Source: Acinetobacter bereziniae LMG 1003 = CIP 70.12 | Lineage (GTDB): Bacteria > Pseudomonadota > Gammaproteobacteria > Pseudomonadales > Moraxellaceae | NCBI RefSeq assembly: GCF_000368925.1 | Contig: NZ_KB849756.1 | Location: 1,317,515 to 1,381,514 of the forward strand | DNA: 64,000 nt | Direction of reading: 5' to 3' | Part shown: one piece after another, positions 52,459 to 61,311 of the stretch | Position numbering within the stretch: the first letter of the stretch is position 1 | Layout: the number at the start of each line of letters is the position of its first letter | The notes under the pieces: generated by a model | Told to the model about the DNA's origin: nothing | The model's database searches: none | The model's input: only the letters and a program-made list of their open reading frames with translations | Translations under genes and position numbers: made by a program

Positions 52459-52890
52459 TTAGGCTTGCGGACGTTTCTTCAATTCATCACGAATTTCACG
52501 GAGTAATTCAATATCTTCAGGTGTTGCAGCAGGTGCAGCTTCAGCAGGTTTACGGATTTTATTAAGGAATTTAACCAACAGAAATACAACCCAAGCCAAA
52601 ATCAGGAAGTTTAAGAAGATCGTGATGAAGTTACCATAGGTTAAAACATTCACACCTGCTTTTTGTAAAGCATCCAATGAAGTTAAATTATTCGGGTTGT
52701 CCCCCAATACAATAAATTTTTGTGTGAAATCTACACCGCCCCCTGTGATTACAGAGATCAATGGCATGATCACGTCTTTGACCAATGAGTCAATAATTTT
52801 ACCAAATGCCCCACCGATGATGACACCAATTGCCATATCCATCATGTTGCCTTTAATGGCGAACTCTCTGAATTCTGAAAGAATACTCAT
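52459..52890 (-). CDS. mscL: Large-conductance mechanosensitive channel MscL
   Basis: A 143-residue MscL, which opens under extreme membrane tension after osmotic downshock. The N-terminal S1 helix and first membrane helix read MSILSEFREFAIKGNMMDMA and IGVIIGGAFGKIIDSLVKD; the second helix is about 84-106, and the cytoplasmic helix bundle ends LLREIRDELKKR. All expected parts are in place. It is a single gene. Confidence 0.97.
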   Translation of the reverse strand: MSILSEFREFAIKGNMMDMAIGVIIGGAFGKIIDSLVKDVIMPLISVITGGGVDFTQKFIVLGDNPNNLTSLDALQKAGVNVLTYGNFITIFLNFLILAWVVFLLVKFLNKIRKPAEAAPAATPEDIELLREIRDELKKRPQA

Positions 52891-53013
52891 ATTTTAACTC
52901 CAAGCCAATTTTAGGTATTTTTTATGTGACGAAGTATACATTATGTTTCCATGTACATTTCCGCTTAATTTACTCGTTTTTTGTTAAAAACCAAAAGCCT
53001 TTTACATTTATAT

Positions 53014-53051
53014 AAAAAAACCGCAATTTATTAAAAAATTGCGGTTTTTTT
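53014..53051. terminator. typA terminator
   Basis: Stem ACCGCAATTT/AAATTGCGGT with loop ATTAAA, flanked by a run of As and seven Ts, thus bidirectional. It lies about 33 bp past the typA stop on the minus strand. Confidence 0.88.
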
Positions 53052-53083
53052 GCTAGAAATGAAATTATTCCTAGTTAAAACAC

Positions 53084-54919
53084 TTAGCCACGAGAAGCAC
53101 GTTTACGTTCATTTTCAGTTAAGAATTTTTTACGAATACGAACAGATTTAGGTGTAACTTCAACTAATTCGTCATCTTCAATAAATTCTAATGCTTGTTC
53201 AAGCGTGAATTTAATAGCAGGTGTCAACGTTAATGCTTCATCTGTACCAGATGCACGCATGTTAGTTAACTGTTTCGCTTTAGTTGGGTTCACAGTCATG
53301 TCGTCTGAACGAGAGTTCATACCTACGATCATACCTTCATACACTTCTAACTGTGGTTCAGCAAACAGACGACCACGGTCTTGTAAAGTGAACAATGCAA
53401 ACGCTAAGCAAGTACCGTTAACCATAGAGATCAACACACCATTTTGACGTTTCGCAACTGCACCCTGTTTCGCAGGACCATAATGCGAGAAGCTTGAAGT
53501 CATGATACCAGTACCAGAAGTAATGGTTAAGAATTCAGAACGGAAACCAATCAAACCACGAGATGGAACAGTTGCTTCAATACGGATACGACCTTTGCCG
53601 TCAACTTCCATATTGGTCAACTCACCTTTACGGTTACCCATTTGCTCCATAACAGAACCTTGATGCTGTTCTTCAACATCAAATGTTACGTTTTCGTATG
53701 GCTCTTGCATTTCGCCATCAACTTCTTTCATGATCACTTGCGGACGAGAAACACCCATCTCGAAGCCTTCACGACGCATTGTTTCAATCAATACTGAAAG
53801 ATGAAGTTCACCACGACCAGATACTTTGAAACGGTCTGGACTGTCAGTATCTTCTACACGTAAAGCAACGTTATGAATCAATTCACGATCCAAACGTTCA
53901 CGGATATTACGTGAAGTTACAAATTTACCTTCTTTACCCGCAAACGGTGAGTTGTTTACTTGGAAAGTCATCGAAACTGTAGGTTCATCTACAGACAATG
54001 CAGGTAAAGCTTCAACATTTTTAGGATCACAGATCGTGTCAGAAATGTTTAATGCATCTAAACCAGTGATACATACGATATCACCTGCCTGAGCTGAATC
54101 TACATCTACACGCTCAAGACCATGATAACCCATAATTTTTAAGATACGACCATTACGTGTCTTGCCATCTTTATCGATCACAGTCACTGGTGTATTGGTT
54201 TTTACTGAACCACGTTGAATACGACCCACACCGATTACACCCACAAAACTATTATAGTCAAGTGAAGAAATCTGCATTTGGAATGGACCATCAACATCAA
54301 CTGAAGGTGGTTCAACAATATCTACGATTGTTTCGAACAACGGGGTCATATCTTCAGCAAGTTCTTCTGGAGATGGACCAGCAACACCACGAAGACCAGA
54401 AGCATAAACAACTGGGAAATCTAATTGTTCGTCGCTACCGCCTAAGTTATCAAACAAATCGAATACTTGATCGATCACCCAGTCTGGACGAGCGCTTGGC
54501 TTGTCTACTTTGTTGATGATCACGATTGGCTTCAAACCACGCGCAAACGCTTTTTGAGTTACAAAGCGAGTTTGAGGCATTGGACCTTCTTGTGAATCAA
54601 CCAAAAGAAGTACACAGTCAACCATAGACATTACACGTTCAACTTCACCACCGAAGTCAGCATGTCCCGGGGTGTCGACGATGTTAATGCGGTATTCAGT
54701 GTTTGTACGTTTGTCTAACCATTTGATTGCAGTGTTTTTTGCAAGAATGGTAATACCACGTTCAGACTCAAGCGCATTCGAATCCATAACACGCTCAATC
54801 TCACCCGCGCGGTCACCGAGTGCACCTGATTGTTGTAAAAGTTTATCTACTAGAGTCGTTTTACCATGGTCGACGTGCGCGATGATGGCAATATTACGGA
54901 GAGTTTTAATATCAGACAT
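53084..54919 (-). CDS. typA: Ribosome-associated GTPase TypA/BipA
   Basis: A 611-residue translational GTPase which helps 50S assembly, mainly in the cold or under stress. G1 is A-H-V-D-H-G-K-T-T (14-22), the G2/G3 region has E-R-G-I-T and D-T-P-G-H (about 78-82), and G4 is N-K-V-D-K (about 132-136). The TypA-specific C-terminal domain is present (GRLFAEPQLEVYEGMIVG, then TPKSVRIRKKFL). Codon use is that of a well expressed gene. Single gene with its own terminator. Confidence 0.98.
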   Translation of the reverse strand: MSDIKTLRNIAIIAHVDHGKTTLVDKLLQQSGALGDRAGEIERVMDSNALESERGITILAKNTAIKWLDKRTNTEYRINIVDTPGHADFGGEVERVMSMVDCVLLLVDSQEGPMPQTRFVTQKAFARGLKPIVIINKVDKPSARPDWVIDQVFDLFDNLGGSDEQLDFPVVYASGLRGVAGPSPEELAEDMTPLFETIVDIVEPPSVDVDGPFQMQISSLDYNSFVGVIGVGRIQRGSVKTNTPVTVIDKDGKTRNGRILKIMGYHGLERVDVDSAQAGDIVCITGLDALNISDTICDPKNVEALPALSVDEPTVSMTFQVNNSPFAGKEGKFVTSRNIRERLDRELIHNVALRVEDTDSPDRFKVSGRGELHLSVLIETMRREGFEMGVSRPQVIMKEVDGEMQEPYENVTFDVEEQHQGSVMEQMGNRKGELTNMEVDGKGRIRIEATVPSRGLIGFRSEFLTITSGTGIMTSSFSHYGPAKQGAVAKRQNGVLISMVNGTCLAFALFTLQDRGRLFAEPQLEVYEGMIVGMNSRSDDMTVNPTKAKQLTNMRASGTDEALTLTPAIKFTLEQALEFIEDDELVEVTPKSVRIRKKFLTENERKRASRG

Positions 54920-55093
54920 GTAAATTCGATACGCTTTAAATTTGAGGGCAAATTATACAGAAAAAAGATAACTTTTAGTAGTGACAGTTTATTGACAGTT
55001 ACAAGTTTTTTTCACAACTGCTGGCTTTTTATTTTGTAATAGTGTGTAAAGCGATTAGAATAGCGCCATCTCGCAGCTTCCTCTTTCTGTACC

Positions 55094-56467
55094 ATGTCTG
55101 ATTCTCATACCTCTTCCGATCAAAAACAGGGTCAAATCGATCTTATTTATGGTTTAAATGATCGTCCAAAACCACTTATCGCATTTTTTGCTGCTTTACA
55201 ACACTTATTGGCGATTATCGTTCCAATTGTGACCCCGGGTTTACTCATTTGTTTAGCACTAGGCGTATCGCCTCAAGACACCAACATGATTTTATCGATG
55301 TCTTTGGTGATTTCAGGGGTAGCTACTTTTTTACAATGCAAAAAAATTGGACCTTTTGGTGCAGGTCTATTGATCGTACAGGGTACAAGCTTTAACTTTA
55401 TTGGACCAATGATTGGGATTGGTTCTGCAATGGTAGCAGCGGGTACTCCTGTTGAAGCAGTCATGGCTTCTATTTTTGGTGTGGTGATCGCAGGTTCATT
55501 TATTGAAATGGGTGTATCACGCATTTTACCTTGGGTGAAAAAACTCATTACACCATTGGTGACAGGAATCGTGGTATTGCTGATTGGATTGACCCTAGTT
55601 AAAGAAGGTCTTATCAGTATGGGGGGTGGCAAACAAGCGATGGATAACCATACTTTTGCCAGTACAGACAATCTAATTATGTCATGTACAGTATTGGCGA
55701 TTATCATCTTACTCAATCGATTTAAAGTGGTTTGGATTAAGAGTTCTGCAATTTTAATCGCCTTAGTGATTGGATATATTCTTGCAGGCTTTATGGGCTA
55801 TTTAAATTTTTCAGGCTTAAAAGATGCCCCATTAATTCAAATCCCAACACCTATGCACTTTGGAATTAGTTTCTCTTGGAGTTTGTTTATTCCAATGGCA
55901 TTCATCTACCTTGTGACCTCTCTAGAAGCAATTGGTGACGTGACTGCGACCTCAAAAATCTCAAACCAACCTGTTGATGGTCCTGTTTGGATGGAGCGAA
56001 TCAAAGGTGGTGTATTGGTCAATGGTGCAAACTCATTTCTTGCAGGGCTGTTCAATACCTTTCCAAGTTCTGTTTTTGCCCAAAATAATGGTGTGATTCA
56101 ATTGACAGGTGTTGCGAGTCGATTTGTCGGTATTTGGATTGCGATAATGCTCATCATTCTTGGATTATTTCCAGCTGTTGCTGGAATCATCCAAGCTGTG
56201 CCTCAAGCCGTTCTTGGTGGTGCAGTCATGGTGATGTTTGGTGCTGTAGCAGCATCGGGAATTAACATTTTATCGGGAATTCAACTTGACCGTCGTGCCT
56301 TGTTGATTATTGCAATTTCACTTGCACTTGGCTTAGGTGTTGCCCAAGTTCCTCAAATTTTAGAACATTTACCAGAATTACCACGCAATATCTTTAGTTC
56401 TGGTGTTGCGACAGGCGGACTAGCTGCCTTAATTTTAAATTTAGTTTTGCCTGAAACTAAAAAATAA
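55094..56467 (+). CDS. xanP: Xanthine permease, NCS2 family (XanP-like)
   Basis: A 457-residue proton-coupled nucleobase carrier with about 14 membrane segments. The XanP/XanQ motifs are clear: QGTSFNFIGP in helix 3, TSLEAIGDVTATS with the key Glu-Asp pair, and AQNNGVIQLTGVASR in helix 10. The closest remembered relative is E. coli XanP. It precedes rsmC and lysP on the same strand, but an intrinsic terminator lies 17 bp after its stop, so it is probably transcribed alone. Confidence 0.88.
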   Translation: MSDSHTSSDQKQGQIDLIYGLNDRPKPLIAFFAALQHLLAIIVPIVTPGLLICLALGVSPQDTNMILSMSLVISGVATFLQCKKIGPFGAGLLIVQGTSFNFIGPMIGIGSAMVAAGTPVEAVMASIFGVVIAGSFIEMGVSRILPWVKKLITPLVTGIVVLLIGLTLVKEGLISMGGGKQAMDNHTFASTDNLIMSCTVLAIIILLNRFKVVWIKSSAILIALVIGYILAGFMGYLNFSGLKDAPLIQIPTPMHFGISFSWSLFIPMAFIYLVTSLEAIGDVTATSKISNQPVDGPVWMERIKGGVLVNGANSFLAGLFNTFPSSVFAQNNGVIQLTGVASRFVGIWIAIMLIILGLFPAVAGIIQAVPQAVLGGAVMVMFGAVAASGINILSGIQLDRRALLIIAISLALGLGVAQVPQILEHLPELPRNIFSSGVATGGLAALILNLVLPETKK

Positions 56468-56483
56468 CGAATCAATTCTTTAT

Positions 56484-56512
56484 AATGCCCAGCCTAGACT
56501 GGGCATTATTGT
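56484..56512 (+). terminator. xanP terminator
   Basis: Stem AATGCCCAG/CTGGGCATT, loop CCTAGA, then ATTGTT. The following T-run is imperfect, so partial readthrough into rsmC is possible. Confidence 0.7.
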
Positions 56513-56537
56513 TCAATTTTAATGATGGATGGTGAAT

Positions 56538-57569
56538 ATGGAGCCAAGAAGTGAAGTTGTCATTCGACAGCATGACTATCTCTCTGGACGTGTTTTATTG
56601 GTCAATGCACCAACGGATGATCTACTTTCAAATTTAGCTCATGACATCGAGGCAAGTGTTTGGACTTGGAATTACAATGAGTTCCAATATTTCCAAAACC
56701 AACAAGCCAACGTGCATTTTGGAACAGACATGGCAGAGGCTGATTTTGATCAAGCTATCGTTTTTGTCCCAAAATCCAAAGAATTACTCAATTATGTTCT
56801 GCATCAGTTGGTTGCTCGTTTAGCAATCGGCGCTTCAATTTTTTTGGTTGGAGAAAAGAAAGGCGGTGTTGAACGTGCTGCAAAACAATTATTGCCTTAT
56901 GGTCAAGCCATAAAATTAGACAGCGCACGTCATTGCCAAATGTGGCAATTGACGACTGATAAAACCGTGACTCCGAAACCGCTCGCACAATGGGCGCAAG
57001 AATACAATGTCAGCACGCCTTCAGGTGATCTTCGCATTTGTGCCCTACCTGGTGTATTTAGTCAAAATCGATTAGATATTGGAACTGCTGTACTATTGCC
57101 TTATTTGAAACAAGTCACTTCAGGAAAAATTGCTGACTTTGGATGTGGTGCGGGGGTCATCAGCGCATTTCTCTCAAAACTCAATCCTAAAAATCGTATT
57201 TTTGCTTTAGATGTTGATGCTTTTGCTTTAGCTTCAACACAAATGACGTTTGAAAAGAATCATCTACCTTTAGAACAACTCGAAATAAAAGCAGTGACTG
57301 GAATTGAGGATGCGCCATTGTTTTTACATGCCATCGTCAGCAATCCACCGTTTCACCAAGGTATTCAAACCGACTACAATGCCAGTGAAACATTATGTAA
57401 AACTGCAAAACGACATTTAAAATCAGGCGGTGAATTATGGATTGTGGCAAACCGCTTCCTAAATTACCCATTACTCATTGAGCAGAGCTTTGGTCAATGC
57501 ATTACAAAAGCCGATCAACAAGGCTTTAAAGTGCTATTCGCCAATACTCAAAAAAGCAGTAAGGAATAA
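56538..57569 (+). CDS. rsmC: 16S rRNA m2G1207 methyltransferase RsmC
   Basis: A 343-residue rRNA methyltransferase acting on the small subunit. It has the two-domain layout of RsmC: a degenerate N-terminal domain (PRSEVVIRQHDYLSGRVLLV) and a C-terminal catalytic domain with SAM motif I D-F-G-C-G-A-G-V (about 196-203) and the base-binding N-P-P-F (about 267-270). The ATG at 56538 is used because GGTGA lies a few bases before it; an in-frame ATG at 56529 overlaps that site. The stop is 2 bp ahead of lysP. Confidence 0.92.
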   Translation: MEPRSEVVIRQHDYLSGRVLLVNAPTDDLLSNLAHDIEASVWTWNYNEFQYFQNQQANVHFGTDMAEADFDQAIVFVPKSKELLNYVLHQLVARLAIGASIFLVGEKKGGVERAAKQLLPYGQAIKLDSARHCQMWQLTTDKTVTPKPLAQWAQEYNVSTPSGDLRICALPGVFSQNRLDIGTAVLLPYLKQVTSGKIADFGCGAGVISAFLSKLNPKNRIFALDVDAFALASTQMTFEKNHLPLEQLEIKAVTGIEDAPLFLHAIVSNPPFHQGIQTDYNASETLCKTAKRHLKSGGELWIVANRFLNYPLLIEQSFGQCITKADQQGFKVLFANTQKSSKE

Positions 57570-57571
57570 CG

Positions 57572-59035
57572 ATGAGCGAAACAGATCATCCACAACTCCA
57601 GCGTAAGCTTGGAGCACGACATTTAAACATGATCGCGATTGGCGGTTCTATCGGTACAGGATTATTTCTTGCTTCTGGTCAAACCATTGCCACAGCAGGT
57701 CCAGGTGGAGCACTACTTGCCTATGTACTGATTGGTATTATGATTTATTTCTTAATGACCAGTTTGGGTGAATTGGCAACCCACAATCCAACTTCAGGTG
57801 CATTTTTTACCTATGGTAATAAATATGTAGAAGAAGGCTTTGGATTCGCTCTGGGTTGGAACTATTGGTATAACTGGGCAATTACTGTTGCTTTTGAGCT
57901 GGTTGCAGTTCAGTTCATTATGAAGTTTTGGTTTCCCGATATTCCTGGATTCTGGTGGAGTGCAATCTTTCTCGCCATTATCTTCTTTATCAATGCATTA
58001 ACCGTCAAAGGCTTTGGTGAAAGTGAATTCTTATTCTCCTTGGTCAAAGTCATTGCCATCCTGTTCTTTATTGTGATTGGCTTATTCATGATTGGCAAAA
58101 TCATGTTAGATCCAACAGATTCAATTACAAAGAATTGGACTATTGGTGATGCACCTTTCGTGGGTGGATTCCAAGCCTTGGTCGGTGTTGCCATGATTGC
58201 AGGATTCTCATTTCAGGGAACTGAAATGGTAGGCGTTGCTGCGGGTGAATCTAAAGATCCAAAGAAAACCATTCCGATTGCAATCAAACAGATCTTTTGG
58301 CGAATTCTGTTATTCTATATCTTATGTATTTTTATCATCGGTACCTTGGTGGCATATACAGATCCAAATCTTGCTCTTGCCGCTGAAGGCGACGGTAATA
58401 TTACCCTTTCACCATTTACCTTATTGTACGAAAAAGCAGGATTAGCTTTTGCAGCAGGATTAATGAATGCGGTGATTTTAACTGCGATTATGTCTGCGGG
58501 TAATTCGGGCATGTATTCATCAACACGTATGTTATTTGATATGGCTCGTGAAGGAAAAGCACCACGAATTTTCGCTAAACTCGATCTGCGTGGCGTGCCA
58601 ATGAATGCACTCTATGCCACGACTGCAATTGCAGCACTGTGTTTCTTGACCACCTTTATTGGTGAAAGTGTGGTATTTACGTGGCTGTTAAATATGTCAG
58701 GAATGTGTGGTTTTATCGTGTGGTTAGGTATTGCAGTCTCGCATTATCGCTTCCGTAAAGGCTATTTGGCACAAGGTCACAAACTGGAAGATTTAGCGTA
58801 TCGAGCAAAATTCTTCCCATTTGGTCCTTGGTTTGCATTTATTCTCTGTGCCATTATTATTCTTGGACAAAATTCAGAGGCTATTCTTGCAGGCAAATGG
58901 ATGAGCGTGCTGTCCACTTATATCAGTATTCCGCTGTTCCTTGTGATTTGGCTTGGTTATAAATGGAAGCATAAAACTAAATTTGTACCTTATGACAAAA
59001 TGGATGTCAGTCCAATTTCAGTGGAAAAAGAATAA
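57572..59035 (+). CDS. lysP: Lysine-specific permease LysP
   Basis: A 487-residue APC-family transporter with twelve membrane helices. It matches E. coli LysP along its whole length: RKLGARHLNMIAIGGSIGTG, EEGFGFALGWNYWYNWAI, GVAMIAGFSFQGTEMVGVAA and the end-part LGIAVSHYRFRKGYLAQGH. It imports lysine with protons; LysP in E. coli is also a lysine sensor for CadC, but no cadC is seen nearby. It begins 2 bp after rsmC and is followed by a strong terminator. Confidence 0.88.
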   Translation: MSETDHPQLQRKLGARHLNMIAIGGSIGTGLFLASGQTIATAGPGGALLAYVLIGIMIYFLMTSLGELATHNPTSGAFFTYGNKYVEEGFGFALGWNYWYNWAITVAFELVAVQFIMKFWFPDIPGFWWSAIFLAIIFFINALTVKGFGESEFLFSLVKVIAILFFIVIGLFMIGKIMLDPTDSITKNWTIGDAPFVGGFQALVGVAMIAGFSFQGTEMVGVAAGESKDPKKTIPIAIKQIFWRILLFYILCIFIIGTLVAYTDPNLALAAEGDGNITLSPFTLLYEKAGLAFAAGLMNAVILTAIMSAGNSGMYSSTRMLFDMAREGKAPRIFAKLDLRGVPMNALYATTAIAALCFLTTFIGESVVFTWLLNMSGMCGFIVWLGIAVSHYRFRKGYLAQGHKLEDLAYRAKFFPFGPWFAFILCAIIILGQNSEAILAGKWMSVLSTYISIPLFLVIWLGYKWKHKTKFVPYDKMDVSPISVEKE

Positions 59036-59051
59036 ATCAGCGTATTTAGAT

Positions 59052-59083
59052 AAAGCAGCTTTCGAGCTGCTTTATTATTTTTT
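59052..59083 (+). terminator. lysP terminator
   Basis: Stem AAAGCAGCT/AGCTGCTTT with a stable TTCG tetraloop, then ATTATTTTTT. It closes rsmC-lysP and isolates the rtcB region. Confidence 0.88.
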
Positions 59084-59127
59084 AGCTTAAAGGACCCTGT
59101 TTAATCTAAAAAAATTGGCGGGATGGA

Positions 59128-59155
59128 TTGACAAAGTTTTTTTTATTTATAGAAT
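59128..59155 (+). promoter_or_regulatory. Sigma-70 promoter upstream of the rtcB leader
   Basis: -35 TTGACA (59128-59133, perfect), spacer 16, -10 TAGAAT (59150-59155). Start would be near 59162, about 270 bp ahead of the rtcB start codon. A promoter of this kind is sigma-70 type, not sigma-54 as for rtcBA in enterics. Confidence 0.7.
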
Positions 59156-59229
59156 AGCGCCCATTGGATAATATCCAAACAGAATTTTGGTCTTTGATTT
59201 TCGAATCAAAAAATAAACAGGAGTACGAC

Positions 59230-59259
59230 ATGCAACAACTTGAGAAAACATTGAATTAA
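59230..59259 (+). CDS. Nine-residue leader peptide ahead of rtcB
   Basis: A minimal ORF, MQQLEKTLN, with an excellent ribosome site (CAGGAGTACGAC ahead of the ATG). Its TAA lies immediately before GATTAAATC (59260-59268), one arm of an alternative hairpin. A ribosome finishing here would cover that arm. No amino acid is strongly over-represented except Gln and Leu. It could be a regulatory leader peptide or simply a short translated ORF in an independent small RNA. Confidence 0.5.
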   Translation: MQQLEKTLN

Positions 59260-59307
59260 GATTAAATCGTCGTCTACTCACGGACACTGATTTAATCAAA
59301 GTGTCCG
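59260..59307 (+). promoter_or_regulatory. Mutually exclusive hairpins in the rtcB leader
   Basis: Two structures compete: GATTAAATC (59260-59268) pairs perfectly with GATTTAATC (59289-59297), or CGGACACT (59281-59288) pairs perfectly with AGTGTCCG (59300-59307) leaving GATTTAATC in the loop. This is the geometry of an attenuator controlled by translation of the leader ORF. Further upstream the transcript also has TTGGATAATATCCAA and TTTGATTTTCGAATCAAA hairpins. Confidence 0.5.
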
Positions 59308-59320
59308 AATGTCAGTTTCA

Positions 59321-59344
59321 AACCTAGCATTCGCTAGGTTTTTT
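59321..59344 (+). terminator. Intrinsic terminator upstream of rtcB
   Basis: Stem AACCTAGC/GCTAGGTT, loop ATTC, followed by TTTT. It would stop transcription from the 59128 promoter before rtcB unless bypassed; the rtcB start is 86 bp further on. Confidence 0.8.
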
Positions 59345-59430
59345 ATTGCCTACTGAATCCAAGTCATGGATGGGTAATATTTATTTAAAACTTTCGGACA
59401 ATAAAAATAATTTGCTTAGAGAATGAAAAA

Positions 59431-60636
59431 ATGGGCATACAAATGATTTTGAACGCCAAAGCAGAATATGGCGTTCCTGTAAAAATTTATACTACGGATG
59501 TAGATGAAGAAAGCCTGACACAGCTACGAAAGATGTCACAGCTGCAATTTATTCACTCGCATATTGCAGTCATGCCTGATGTACATTTAGGTAAAGGGGC
59601 TACAGTAGGTAGTGTGATTCCGACTAAAAATGCCATCATTCCTGCTGCTGTGGGTGTGGATATTGGTTGTGGAATGAATGCTTTAAGATTAAGTCTAAAA
59701 GCTGCTCAACTTCCCGACAACTTGAGTAGTTTACGTAACGCGATTGAAAGAAAAGTTCCTGTTGGCTTTGAAATACACAAGCAAATTAAAGCCAAAGCAT
59801 CAACACTTTCACCTTTAGATAAAAAACTAAAGTTAATTACTGACAAGCATCCAGCATTAAAACGTATGTTACGTAGTTTTGATGTCACTTGGCAGAAACA
59901 ACTTGGAACTTTAGGGGGTGGAAACCACTTTATTGAACTTTGCCTTGATGAAAATGATGATGTTTGGGTCATGCTACATTCGGGCAGTCGTGGTTTGGGC
60001 AATGTGATTGGTACGTATTTTATTGAACGTGCCAAAAAAGAAGCGCAAAACCGTTTTGGTCATGTGCCTGATAAAGACTTGAGCTATTTTGCAGAAGGTT
60101 CAAGCAACTTTGATGATTATGTTGAAGCTGTTGAATGGGCACAAGAATATGCTTTTGAAAATCGCCGTGAAATGATGCGTTTAATTTTGGAAGCCATTCG
60201 TCCATTATTACCCAGCTTTCAGATGACCAAAGAAGCGATTAATTGCCACCATAATTATGTGCAAAAAGAGCTTCACTTTGGTGAAGAAGTCTTTGTTACC
60301 CGCAAAGGTGCAATTCGTGCAGGGCTTGATGAATACGGAATTATTCCGGGGTCAATGGGCGCGCAATCCTTTATTGTAAAAGGCAAAGGCAATCCAGATT
60401 CATTCTGTTCATGTTCACACGGTGCAGGACGGAAAATGAGTCGAACAAAAGCTAAACATTTGTTCAATCAGCAAGATCTAATCACACAAACTGCTGGCGT
60501 TGAGTGTCGTAAAGACAAAGGCGTGGTAGATGAAATCCCTAGTGCCTATAAAGATATTCATCAAGTTATGGCAAATCAAAGCGATTTGATTGAAGTGGTG
60601 CATACCCTTAAACAAGTATTGTGTATTAAAGGCTAA
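59431..60636 (+). CDS. rtcB: RtcB RNA-splicing/repair ligase
   Basis: A 401-residue GTP- and manganese-dependent RNA ligase joining 2',3'-cyclic phosphate or 3'-phosphate ends to 5'-OH ends, used in RNA repair. The metal-site motifs are visible: M-P-D-V-H-L-G-K-G (about 49-57), D-I-G-C-G-M-N (about 76-82), G-T-L-G-G-G-N-H-F-I-E (about 157-167), L-H-S-G-S-R and the guanylylation His in S-C-S-H-G-A-G-R. rtcA and rtcR are not adjacent, unlike the enteric operon. A leader with terminator precedes it. Confidence 0.95.
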   Translation: MGIQMILNAKAEYGVPVKIYTTDVDEESLTQLRKMSQLQFIHSHIAVMPDVHLGKGATVGSVIPTKNAIIPAAVGVDIGCGMNALRLSLKAAQLPDNLSSLRNAIERKVPVGFEIHKQIKAKASTLSPLDKKLKLITDKHPALKRMLRSFDVTWQKQLGTLGGGNHFIELCLDENDDVWVMLHSGSRGLGNVIGTYFIERAKKEAQNRFGHVPDKDLSYFAEGSSNFDDYVEAVEWAQEYAFENRREMMRLILEAIRPLLPSFQMTKEAINCHHNYVQKELHFGEEVFVTRKGAIRAGLDEYGIIPGSMGAQSFIVKGKGNPDSFCSCSHGAGRKMSRTKAKHLFNQQDLITQTAGVECRKDKGVVDEIPSAYKDIHQVMANQSDLIEVVHTLKQVLCIKG

Positions 60637-60704
60637 GTCTTAATTGTAGTTAAGCACTTCCTTTTTGTGAGTTTCGATTTGCAAAGAGGAAATCGAACGC
60701 AAAG

Positions 60705-61235
60705 TTAACTGTATCGGAGCTTAGGACAATATTCACGAATGACGATGACCTGTTGGCAAATACCTTCAGCCTGGCGTTGTTGTTCAAAAATATTTTTTTG
60801 CATTGGATCAAAGCTATCATAAAAACATATTTCTTGATCATCAATTGAATACACCAAGGAATGATTACCAACCCCCTCTAAAGTGTCATAATAAACAACT
60901 ATGGCATAACCCTGTTCAATGTTGGTTTGAATATCTTGATAAGTTAAGGGTTGTTCAATAGCCAAACCTAGACGATTTGCCTCTGTGTAATGCTCAATTT
61001 CTTTGAAGTGAATATTGGGATCTTCTGCTGTATGAAATACAACATCAAAACCTAATTTCTTAAGCCCAACTGCCAAGCCTATTGTAAATGTTCCATCTTC
61101 AGAGTCATGCTTGCAAAGCTGAACGAGCGTTTGAATATCAACTTGGATAACATAATTTTGCATCAGCATCCAGACCGCAAAAATACCGCCATTGGCTTCT
61201 AAATTCAGTAATTCATCGGGAAGTTGTAGACTCAT
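60705..61235 (-). CDS. Peptidase C39-like protein lacking the catalytic cysteine
   Basis: A 176-residue protein resembling papain-fold C39-like (and guanylyl cyclase-like) peptidases. The His and Asp regions are visible as G-V-G-N-H-S-L-V-Y (about 121-129) and C-F-Y-D-S-F-D-P (about 137-144). At the expected Cys site near the N terminus, however, the sequence is L-N-L-E-A-N-G-G-I-F-A-V-W-M, without any Cys. It is thus probably an inactive relative serving as binding domain, or it belongs to a different family with similar layout. No signal peptide. Confidence 0.5.
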   Translation of the reverse strand: MSLQLPDELLNLEANGGIFAVWMLMQNYVIQVDIQTLVQLCKHDSEDGTFTIGLAVGLKKLGFDVVFHTAEDPNIHFKEIEHYTEANRLGLAIEQPLTYQDIQTNIEQGYAIVVYYDTLEGVGNHSLVYSIDDQEICFYDSFDPMQKNIFEQQRQAEGICQQVIVIREYCPKLRYS

Positions 61236-61311
61236 TCACAATCCAAACACTTAAAAAATCTGAGTAAATCATTATAACGTGTATAGAAAAAAATTGAGTT
61301 CTATTGTGAAT

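Noticed and set aside
54157..54516. Plus-strand ORF inside typA
   Set aside because: Lies antisense within a core essential-type gene with strong codon bias; shadow only.
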